From Podospora pseudoanserina (lineage: Eukaryota; Ascomycota; Sordariomycetes; Sordariales; Podosporaceae): DNA of 64,000 nt. The notes under the pieces are model-generated. The model was not told where the DNA came from. It made no database searches and saw nothing but the letters and a program-made list of their open reading frames with translations. The translations under genes were made by a program, and so were the position numbers. The stretch spans positions 496,001 to 560,000 of the forward strand of contig NC_085921.1 of NCBI RefSeq assembly GCF_035222485.1. Direction: 5' to 3'. This document shows positions 33,601 to 43,970 of the stretch, one piece after another; position 1 is the stretch's first letter, and every line of letters begins with the position of its first letter.

Positions 33601-35206
33601 GGCCAAGGAGCGTGTCAGCCCTCAAGAAGCCATCAGAATTGCAGTTCTCAATATCTACGAACGGGGAGAGATTGTGGACTATAAGGACATCTACTTTTGC
33701 GGCACACAAAACGCGGCAAAGGTTGTGGGTGATGTTCAGTCGGAGAGTCCCAATTTTGGCTACGACGATGAGCGCGGTGACTACAGCATCGTACCCGGTG
33801 ACCATCTTGCGTATCGCTATGAAATCATAGACGTGCTCGGAAAAGGAAGTTTCGGTCAGGTGGTACGGTGTATCGACCATAAGACTGGCGTTCTCGTGGC
33901 CGTCAAAATCATCCGCAACAAGAAAAGGTTCCATCAGCAAGCCCTGGTTGAGGTCAATATTTTGCAGAAACTCCGCGAATGGGTGAGTGCCTTTCCTGGG
34001 GATACGTGCCTGGCGCCCGAGCTCTAACATGACTTGCAGGATCCCAAAAACAAGCACAGCATGGTCAACTTTACGCACAGCTTTTACTTCCGAGGACATC
34101 TTTGCATCTCCACCGAACTATTGGACATGAACCTCTACGAATTCATCAAATCGAACGCTTTCCGGGGTTTCTCACTGAAGCTGATCCGCAGATTTACCAA
34201 GCAGATGCTGAGCTCACTCAACCTACTAAAGCAGCACAAGGTTATCCACTGCGACTTGAAGCCCGAAAATATTCTCTTGCGCCACCCTCTTCACTCGGAG
34301 ATCAAGGTTATTGATTTCGGTTCGAGTTGTTTTGAAACAGAAAAGGTGTACACGTACATTCAGTCCCGGTTCTACCGTTCCCCCGAAGTTATCCTTGGTA
34401 TGCAGTACGGTCTGCCCATCGACATGTGGTCTCTGGGTTGCATTCTTGCCGAGCTCTATACGGGTGTGCCAATTTTCCCTGGCGAGAACGAGCAGGAGCA
34501 GCTGGCCTGTATTATGGAAGTGTTTGGCCCACCGGAAAAGCATCTCATCGAGAAGTCGACACGTAAGAAGTTGTTTTTCGACAGCATGGGCAAACCTCGC
34601 CTCACCGTCTCCTCAAAGGGCCGTCGCAGACGCCCATCCTCAAAAACACTACAACAAGTGCTCAAGTGCGACGATGAAGCATTTTTGGACTTTATCGCAC
34701 GCTGCCTCCGCTGGGATCCCGACCGCCGCATGAAGCCTGAAGAGGCGATTCGCCACGAGTTCATCACTGGCCAGAAGACATCTGTCCCCATCAGAATGCG
34801 CGAAGGGTCCCCCAGCAAGCGTACCAATAGCGTCTCGGCCCCCAGACCCCTTCCCGAGCCTCCAGCAGCCGTGAGGGCCGCTACTATGCGAGCGCGGGAG
34901 GCTTCCGGTCCCAACAACGGGTCGGTCGGTACGAAAACCGGAAGCATGCCAACAGCCACGGCCCGTAGGACCTCCAACATGAGCACCGCATCTAGCATGA
35001 ATGGCAGTATCTCCAGTGTGAAGCGTACGAGTAACGGAACCACAACGACTTATACCAACGGCAATGGCACCATCGGCCCCAGCAGTTTACCTAGAGCATC
35101 TCTGCGCAGCGTGAGTGGTGGGGTTGGGCCTGTGAGCCTGTCCAACAACTCCAAAACAGACCTTGCCGCAGCAGGTGCAAACGCAGCCATGAGTCGCCGC
35201 GCATAG
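30659..35206 (+). CDS. DYRK-family protein kinase, Pom1-like
   Basis: Proposed exons are 30659-30717, 30871-33982 and 34040-35206, giving 1445 aa. The last intron (57 bp, GTGAGT...GCAG) is firm. The acceptor at 30870 is supported by a GCTAAC branch point 28 nt upstream, but the first donor (GTTGTG) is weak. An ATG at 30373 with a GTAGCC donor is also in phase and would give a two-codon first exon. About 1000 disordered Ser/Pro/Arg-rich residues precede a DYRK-type region (NIYERGEIVDYKDIYFCG, about 947) and the kinase domain (about 1003-1298): GKGSFGQVV glycine loop, VAVKIIRN, HCDLKPEN (about 1127), DFGSS, the autophosphorylated YTYIQSRFYRSPE activation loop (about 1161), and DMWSLGCILAELY. 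In fission yeast Pom1 forms cortical gradients that set mitotic entry and septum position. The tail is Ser/Thr-rich. Confidence 0.9.
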
Positions 35207-38075
35207 GAGGGACGGGCCTAGGAGGAGCGGACCGCACGAAGATCGAGGGTACAGCAGCGCTCTCGCAAGACTCAGTAACGATGTCAAATACGCAACCTTG
35301 GAAACAGGCCAAGCACTTTATTCCTTTCGTATGGCGGTATCGGTTATCAAAAATATGGGTAGACTACTGGTCTTGGAGACGACTTGGGGTAAGGTTGGGA
35401 TGGTAACGACGGACGGGATTCAAAAGTTGTGGTGTTCAGACATGATGGTAGTTGCAAGTGTTTTTTGGCCTCTCTGGACACTTTTCCCAGCGGCATGATT
35501 ATGCGGGAGGGGCCGCAGAGAAAGTGATGATACCAAATGTTTATCCTTTTATTTATTCTGTCTCTCTTTTGTTCATTTTGCATGGCATTGCGCGCGCGGT
35601 TGTGGGTTGATGTTGCGCAGACTACTTACTACATTTTTTTTGGGTTGGGTTGGGGAAGGGTTTGTGATGAATGAAATGGCGATTAGTTGATAAGGTGGGT
35701 GTGTGTGTGTGTGTGTGTGTGTAGATGGACGATGGATAGGGAAGATGAGAGAGCTTAGAAGAGAGTGCATGGAGAGAAGAAAAAGTCAGAGATACAAAAA
35801 CCTGTCTTGGGGTCACTAAAACCAACGAGTTCCGTTCCTTGATATTATCAGTGCTGAGATGGGGAGAGAATGGGGGTTTGAACAGAGGTTACATTACATT
35901 ATGATATATATGGCATGGCGTGGATGGATGGCAAGGCGGTGTTAGGCTAGGCTAGGGTGGGTTATCGAAGTACAATATACATTGTCGATGGGGGGATTCG
36001 TGATCCGTTGCTTTGTGCGTGGTTGTGGGTAGTGTGGTGTAGACATACTTGCCCTTTTTATTTCGAGCATACGCAATCTCGTCGTACCATGTTGGACAAC
36101 AACATTTTGGGGTACAGTCTATGTCTTTTGCGAGGCAACACACACGACGTCAAAGATGTCAACTGTTGGATTCCATCCTACTATTAATCACCCGACTCAC
36201 TGTCTTACAACGTTACAGAAAACACACTTGGTCACGATGATGATGCTTCGACCACTTTACTTCTCCCCCTCGATCCCCATACCCACCCCGCCTGTTGGAA
36301 ACGTATCACCTTTTGAGGGCAACAAAATCACCCAGGGCGCAAAAGGCTTAATCAAGTAAGCAAGTAGCGGCTGATTTGCAGGATTTTGAATCTGAAGAAG
36401 AGAAAGTCACTTGCCCCTTGCTGCTTGCAACAGACATATCCTCCTCGGGTTTATGGGCATTGGTGGTAGATAAACCAAAAGTCTGGATAGATATAAATAA
36501 GGTTATCTGCGACATGGAAGAGAAAAAAAAAAAAAAAAGAAAAGGAAAGCTCACCGGCCAACCCGCAGGGTGACCAGTTACGAAAGCTGTTTCGGGGTCA
36601 AACGGCTTTGCTTCGGAGGGCACTCGAACTGGGGTTGTCCGAATCCCCATGGGAGGGGATATGAGTGGGCGCCAGCCAGCCAGCCCACTTGACCATTTGG
36701 CCAGTCGGATAGTGGGCTGCTGTTGGAAGGTAGGTGTGGGAGGTGGTATATGTACTATGGGAAGGAGAGGGTGGGAAAAGCTAATGAGAAGATGCAATGG
36801 GAAAGAGCAAGCCGGAGTTAAGAATCGGGCAGGTGTAGGGAACGATGAGAGAGAAAGGGACGGCGGGATCACGAAAATCCAGGTCAACTTGGAAGATAAG
36901 CTCGCCCGTGCTAGTCGGAATGGAGGACTGAAATCCAGCGCCAGCTCTGGCTGGGGCCGGTGGACTGGACGACCCAGAAGAGCGGCAGAACGGGCAACGT
37001 AACGCGCGATGCTGGCGGTTAGGAGACTTAAGAAGCTGCCTTGCTGTCATCCATTTGGTCAGTTCAGTTGATGAAATGTTGTCGCTCCCCTATCTTGGAC
37101 CACATTCTTGTCCTTTGCTATGCCCAACATTTGGGCTGGCACTTCTTCGTCTCATTGTGTTCTTGGAACCAGACATCCCCCTTAAGGTTGATAATGAGTT
37201 GGTTAATGACACCGCCAAAGTGAAACCCAACAGCAGTGGAACTGTGAAGGCAGTGAACCAAAACCATGTGTTGCCCTTGATCATGCGCTATTGTTGAAGC
37301 AGTCCACAATATTTAGAAGCTGATCTTGACCAAAATCCTGAGTCCCCTTTCATTGACTCCTCATCATTGTTGCTCTCGTCCTGACTCGGCCTTCCTTTTT
37401 GTATTCATATGGGATCTCTTAAACAGGCTATGAACATCCGGTAAGGAAGTGGATGCGGCGGCTGTTGAGCCAGGGACGGCCAAAGCCGACAAGAAAGCAC
37501 AGCAGTTGAATAGAGGTTTTCGTCATGGCCATCAATTTTGCGCCTTAGCCATGCCACAGAAGAAATACAGCATGTAGACCTTCAGCTCTTTTTGAGCGGG
37601 TTGCGGAGGATGTCATGGCCAATGCAGAGAGTGCCTGTCTCATGACTGAAGTATGGAATTGGGAAGGCCGCTTGGTCATGAGAGCGTTGTTGCGAGTTTG
37701 GAGCCGCTCTTCCACACGAGTGCTTCAGTTGATTGGGAGGGCCATGTAAAAGTATGTCTAGCAAGTTGAGATCGTCTTTGGAAGAAAGTAAAAAGGTACA
37801 TAACGGTATATCTGTGAAGAGCGTCGTGAGTAATCACCAAATCACCGAATCGTGAAAACATGGTACTGCGAACACCAGCGGAGGCGTCCACACCCCAAGT
37901 TGTGCAAATAACAATATATACAGTACAGTACAACCAGCAGAAAACTCACAACCATGCGCCAGAAACACCACCCCATGCCATGCCCACCCAGAAATAGTGC
38001 ATCCAGCAACAAAAGCTCCCAAACCCAACCCATCCTATCCATGTCCCATCCAACTCCAAACTCCCGAAAAAGTCT
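35207..38075. other. Long convergent intergenic region, no gene supported
   Basis: A 2.9-kb gap between the kinase and F-box stop codons. It contains a (GT)12 microsatellite (35699-35722), a 16-A run at 36523-36538, and a CCAG-rich patch near 36670-36690. ORFs here are short or low-complexity. The outer parts are presumably 3' UTRs; what fills the middle is not clear. Confidence 0.45.
35699..35722. repeat. (GT)12 microsatellite
   Basis: Twelve uninterrupted GT dinucleotides about 490 bp after the kinase stop codon. Confidence 0.95.
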
Positions 38076-40375
38076 CTACCAATTCTTAAATAGTGAAGGC
38101 CCATACGGCACGTTGAAATCGCAATGGTACAAATCCACACTCCGCTGCACCGCCAACAGACACGCCTCATCCCACTCGTACCCCGTCCTGAGCGAGTCCT
38201 GGAAGATCTTCTTCACCCTTGGGTGCAAGATCAGCTTCCCGATGAAGGGCATCACCCCTTCACCAGGCCAGTCGGGATACACCGACACCGAATTCAGCGC
38301 CGGGAACTTGTCAAGCCAGTCCAAAAACGGCTGCCCGTTGAACCTTTGGCCGTACTGGAAGGCGAAGCCGGCGTAGTTGAAGAAGTAAAGCCCAAGGTGC
38401 TCTATCTTCTCCGACTCCATCCAAACAAACGCCTCCGCCGGCACAACAATGCTCTCGAGCCCCACGACTGGGCACCAGAGGTGGCGCTGGCGAACCGCCC
38501 ACCTCTGCTCGACCGCGAGCTCGAGCACCCGCAAGCTTCCTTCGCGCGCGGCCGGCACCGCAAGCAAGCGCCCCAGAAGTCCCACATCGATCGCACAGCG
38601 CGACCGGAACAGCTCCAAGTTCGGCAACTTTGGGAGCTTGCCTTCGTCAAACTCTAAACCCATCTCCTGGGAGTGGAGAGGGTGTCTCGCCTCAGCCCCG
38701 TCCATGACGGTGAATAGGTAATTGTGGGCAATTACCGGGTTCATCGTCATGATCTCGATCTTTTCCATGCTCTCCGTCATGGGGGGAAAGATGCGAGGCA
38801 GGAGAATGGTCCCCTGGGTGTGGGCTTCGATGCCCATTGCCGGACCGAACGAAGCGTGCTTGAGCTGTCGCCAGCCCTGGGGAGTGGGTTGACCGGGCGT
38901 CCACTCGAGCTGGAAGCCGTTCAAGCAGAACGCTTCCAGATTCGGCGTGGACGCCACGATCTCTGGCATTCGGAGCACGTGCTCCTCGGTGCTGGTGCCG
39001 GCCATGTCGATGTCGATCCATAAGCTCCGGAGCTTTGGCATCCTCACGGCCTCGATCGCCCGCTCAGGCTTGCTGCCAGTTTGGACGAGGTCTAGAACCT
39101 CAAGCGTGTCCTTTGACAAATCAAGAAGTTGGACCAACAATGAGACTGGGGCCTGGTAGCCGTCCAGTGAAAGTTGGGCCAATCCAAGCTTTTGACTAGG
39201 ACTGGGAGCTGGATCCAACTCCTGGATGGTGTCGCAGCGGTGCGGGGCCGCAGTTTTGATGATGAGGCATTGAAGGTTGGGAAGGCCAAAGAGAAGCATG
39301 TAAAGACGCTTGGCAGAGAACCCAAAGCCTGATACTTCGTCTATGGTCAAGCTCTTCACTCCCTGGTGCCCCCTCAACCATGTGGCAAAAACACGGTTGC
39401 CAGGATTGCGCGGCTGGGCAAGACGAACTTCTTCCCAGAGCAACGTATCGTGCTTAATGATACGGTTCCATTTTTTGCTGACTCTGAGGGAGCGGATGAC
39501 GTCGGAGGTGTCCAGGTGAGAGAAGATCTGGCGGAGGAGTTCGAGTGGCAGTTTGGCTGCAGGGTCGCGAAGAGAGTTTTGGAGCTTCAGGCTGTGAGCC
39601 ATGCGCATGAGAATCTGGTCGTATTCGTCATGGGCGTCATTGCGGTACTTTTCGGAGGTATTGTTCAGGCCGGCCTGAACAAGTTTCTTCATGAAAATAT
39701 ATAGGCGGGCGGTGGTGAGCCCAGCATCCTTCTCGAGGGTTGCGAGTGTTCTCGCAACCTTAGGGTTGACTCTCTTGGCTTTCTTTCCCTCTTTTTCGAG
39801 CTTAAGGATGAGCCGGATGGTCTTTGCGACGCGGCAATAGCCCTTTGACAGTTGTTAGTGATTTTTCCTGCAACTGGTCGACAAAAGAGACTTACAGCAG
39901 CAGAGATTGGGCGAAGGCGAATTATTCCGAGACCGGTCGTGATGGCAGAAACATAATGACCCTCAGTCTCCAAGGATTCGGTGAGGAGATCTATTGCCTC
40001 GAGATGTTTGGGCGATGAACAAGAAGGCCAAGCAAAACCGCAAGAACAAGGACTATTCGCAACATCGTAGATTGCGTCGAGATCCTTACTCCGGACGCCA
40101 TTGACGAATTGCTTCAGATGGCAAGACTTGTCTTTGCCATGCCGGAGTTGCTTTGTGTTGCCCTTGTTGCAGCTACAAAAATCAATGGCCTGTTGATTAT
40201 TAGAAGGGAGTCTTAAATAAGATGCCGATCTTGTGCGAAGTGAACCTACCGCGAGGATATCACCGATGGCTTCCTTGATCTCTTTCTTGGAGATAGAGGC
40301 ACGCGCCTTGTTCAAGAGGTTCTCGATAGTCTGTTCGGACTGAGTCGTGCCGGAGGAACCAGAAGTCTCGGCCAT
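38076..40375 (-). CDS. F-box protein with Cys-rich N-terminal region
   Basis: Three exons (40375-40250, 40189-39896, 39842-38076) give 728 aa. Introns are 60 nt (GTAGGT, CTAAT branch, CAG) and 53 nt (GTAAGT, CTAAC, AAG). The first 140 residues resemble a degenerate TPR-like region interrupted by a Cys-rich block (about 44-90, encoded by exon 2) with CSC, SCHL, CSCGF and SC spaced like a metal-binding unit. The F-box lies at about 239-285 (LPLELLRQIFSHLDTSDVIRSLRVSKKWNRII, in pieces) and would bind Skp1. The remaining 440 residues look like irregular leucine-rich repeats (for example LPNLQCLIIKTAAP and MPKLRSLWIDID) that could recognise a substrate. Such proteins are SCF ubiquitin-ligase adaptors; the target is unknown. 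F-box families with this layout are common in Sordariomycetes, from general knowledge. Confidence 0.85.
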
Positions 40376-41036
40376 CGTGAAGAAGGACGTCTGTGGAGCT
40401 GTGATGTTGGGAAAGAAAGTAGATTCCGAGAGAGACAGCAAATTCCGAGAGAAAAAACCAGGCAGTGTAATATACGGCTGGTCGAAATGTGGCAGCTGAC
40501 CTCGACTTCAAACGAAGGATTTGGCGAGAAGGAGCGATAAGACCAAAGAAAAGATTCTTCGCAAGATTTCAAGAAGGCTAGCGGATGATAGCCCCTATCT
40601 CACAAGAGCACGCCTCTTTCGAACTTGGGCCGCCGTTATTCGAATTGCTGAAGCCTTCCTTAAAGGTTTGGAGGTGAAGAAGATAGAAAAAACCGTCTTT
40701 TGTGCCCTGATATTCGTGGTGAGAGGAGGTGACGAAGTCGGAGTTGTGACGGTGAGTTGAGTCTTCTCAGCCCATGACCAATGACAGTATCAGTTGTTGT
40801 TTACTTGGCTCACCAAGGGTCGTCCAAAGTTGTGCAAACAGGTTGTCGTTCCTTTCTTCAGGGGCTCAATGCCTAGGCTAACACGTCATATTGTGGCTTT
40901 TGTCCGATGTTCAACAAGCAGAGTTTTCATTCACAATAATAAAAACAAGGAATCGTTATCGTGGCCACAGGTCGTTCTTTCCTTTGGCAGCGACTTACAC
41001 TGAGAGATACCACTTTACGCGCTTGAGACACGTCTC

Positions 41037-41098
41037 CGATAGCCGATAGCCGATAGCCGATAAGGTTATATCGGGTCTTGTATGTAGTACCCCGATAG
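41037..41098. promoter_or_regulatory. Cluster of GATA-type sites in a 7-bp tandem array
   Basis: CGATAG at 41037, 41044 and 41051 and CGATAA at 41058 form a 7-bp tandem array; CGATAG recurs at 41093. All five fit the fungal HGATAR consensus for GATA factors such as nitrogen regulators and White Collar proteins. Further CCGATA/TATCGG words follow up to about 41130 on both strands. It lies 660 bp upstream of the F-box ATG. The sequence match is direct; factor binding is an inference, and a simple repeat could have made it by chance. Confidence 0.5.
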
Positions 41099-43857
41099 AT
41101 CGATATCATGCCCGATACTCTCATATCGGCCGAGCTCTCTCAACCCGTTGCCCACAGACCGTGGAAGCTCATCCTCCTATCATCAACCCTGCCGTTGATC
41201 CCTAACTCTACTTTGACGTCACTCTCAGCCCTACCCCTATCTATCTCCATCTCCATCTCCATCTCGGACCCGGCTCCGAAAATCACTGCCGAGCAAATCC
41301 GGAGCCGTAAGCCGGTTACACACCTCCGTGCCGTCTCCGCCGTGTAACCCTCAACCCACATGGCCATCTCCACTCTTCTTTGACTTCAACATTCCCAAAC
41401 GGCCGGTGACCTCCGAGTTCAAAACGGCTTCGCCACAGTATCACAGCTCTCAGCACCGGCACCCAGACTTGGTTCCCCACTCATTCAGAATACGAGACTC
41501 AATGAATATATCCAACGGCGTGAAAATACTACTCTACCTTACCCATCGTCTTGTCAACAGTCCAGAAGGGGATAGTCAGCAACTTACACCTGCGTAGCGT
41601 ACCTCGTCACCACGATTGGGGGCGTGTTGGTGATAGAAGCTCCCTTCCAACAAATCCAACTCTAAACCATGCAACCACAGCACCAAGCCGGAGATGCCTT
41701 CGCGGCATTCCCCCCCCCCTCCTCGCTTGTAACAGTTCGGAAAGAAAGGATTCATGACCATCTCTGGTGTAACCCATTCCACGTGTCTCCTCCCCCGTGC
41801 CGCCCAACTATCTCACGCCAATCTCAACGCCACGAAAGCCACATCTCTCTTACCCCTCTCATCCGCAATACTACATTATCAAAGTCTCACCGAACACATC
41901 CATTCTTTACCTTCTAGAATAGTTCCAGAAACCTGCATCTCACCGGCACAACAAGAAACTGCAACGGTATTCTCAGCTTACACAAAACCCCCATCCATCC
42001 GGTTCCAACGGATCTGAAAACAGCTTGATTCGGGCAATTCTTTACTGCGTGTTTCATCTCACCACCCGCATATCTTGAAACAAACCACACAGCCCGCCCT
42101 TCCATGCACCCTTCCACGCGGCTTCTCTTGCATATGCCTAGACTTTCGATATACCCCCCGCCACACCACCCAACCCAGTCATGCATGCTCACATTTTTTG
42201 ACTACTGTAGGAAAATGGCACACACACACATTAGCAACAACAACAGCAACAATGACGTTAAACTTTCTTGTTGGTTTTGACAGCGCATTAGTCTGCAGTA
42301 GCGCGTATGGTTGGGTACGTACACTGTTCCACGGTAGGAGTTGAAGCACCCTTAAGCGCCAGCCTCACCGTCACACGTATCGATCTTGAAGGATCAGAAA
42401 CAACCCGGAGCTCCACGCGGCAACTCGAGACCCTTAGAATAACGGCAGTTAGATACACCAAAAAACCTAGCAACGGCGCGGCCGGCACCTACTTGCCCGA
42501 ATCTCGTCGCCATACCAGGTAGGTAGACAGGATCCCAATCCTCTTTCCATCTATCTGTTGGCCGTACCACACGGCAATTGAAATCCTTCCCCATCAACCT
42601 CAAACCCCCATCTGGAACAAGAATGTGGAATTTGACGAAAGCACAGCACGGCCGCCACCGGTTCTCCAGAAGAAGGATCGTATCCTCTCTGTGGCTTGAC
42701 GCTCGCCCGTTCGGCACAAGGGGGTGACGAAATCACATCAACTTCCGAGTGCCGCCTCTCACTCATCAGAGCAGCAGCAGTTGCAAGTTCGTTTCATGAA
42801 CAAACTTCTCGTTTCATCATCCCCCTCTTCCCACAGTGGGGTCGAGAGAGACGAATCTGAGGTTGAACAAACTTCCATGGCGTTCATCCCAAACAGGTGA
42901 TGTCATCTTCCCTAGATACTGTCATCACCGTCGTGATTCACATGCTGTATGTAATCATCCCACATCACCAATTTGACAAAGCTCTCCCTACCTGCACATG
43001 ACAATACTTCATCTCGGCTCCCCTTGACAATCTGAGTTGTCACTATCCCCCTTTTTTTTTTTTCCTGACCTCAAAACTTCAGAGTAGTATTCCAAAGCCT
43101 CCTCCCTACTACTCAGCCTAGCCACCAAAAACCCAGGTCCATCCGGTCCGGTCAACGGGTCGGGCAGGTCTCGTTACCCGAAAGCGAGAGGAGAGCAGCA
43201 ACCCGGCCGGGATTGCCATCATCTCCGATACTCATAGTCAAAAGCAAACGATTGTGTCGTAGTGGATCAAGTCATATCGGCGAACAGCGAAAGCTGCATG
43301 TGTGACTGAAAAATGTGACTCTGTATAGCCTCTGTACTCGAACTCGGCAGCAATTGTACAATTTCAAATAAACCTCTTTGTAATCGTAATCTGTCATCAT
43401 TACATGTCTTGCCAGCCTGTAGAATTAATGTACTGGGCCTTTCTGTGCTTGGCTTATTCCTTCGGTCAAGTGTCCAGTATTAGCCAACCTGAGTCCAAAC
43501 TAGAAAAAGACTCCCTGTACCGGACTTCATCAACCCCGCCATACCGAGCAAACGTCATATGCAGAAAGCCATAGCATTGCAGAGAATACGAAGGAAAAGA
43601 GAAATCGCAAAACGGAAACGCGGCTGCTTCCTCCACGCTTTGTCAGAGGAAGATCATGTGCTGTTTAGCGCAAGTTGTCATCTTTTTAGTAGAGTAGGGT
43701 AACACAACCGCAATCAGTGGTGTGTGCGTGTAAGTGTGTGAGTGGAACTCGCTCCGTTTTGAAGATGCAAATGTACTGGTACATGAAGAGGGGAGGGGGA
43801 CCACACCCATCAAGTCGTTGTGTTCCCAAGTCAATCCAAAAAGAAAATCACCATTCT

Positions 43858-43880
43858 GGGGGGGGGAGGGCAGGGTTAGG
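43858..43880 (+). other. G-rich tract with quadruplex potential
   Basis: A run of nine G is followed by GGG, GGG and GG blocks with one- to three-base spacers (A, CA, TTA), which meets the usual four-run quadruplex pattern. It is followed at 43944-43970 by a (GCGGCT)-like repeat. It lies in the sparse region 3 kb from the nearest supported gene. Confidence 0.6.
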
Positions 43881-43943
43881 ATAAAAAAGCTGATTTGCCC
43901 GAGTAAACCCATGCAAGGGGAAAGAAATCAAGAGGAATACCAC

Positions 43944-43970
43944 TGCGGCCGCGGCTGCGGCTGCGGCGGG
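43944..43970. repeat. GCGGCT-type GC-rich repeat
   Basis: Imperfect tandem TGCGGC units, including a GCGGCCGC word. It is short and in no supported gene. Confidence 0.7.

Noticed and set aside
21868-35206. Functional pairing of cdc14 (septation network) with the Pom1-like kinase
   Set aside because: Both affect septation in fission yeast, but two unrelated genes lie between and nothing in the sequence links them; treated as coincidence.
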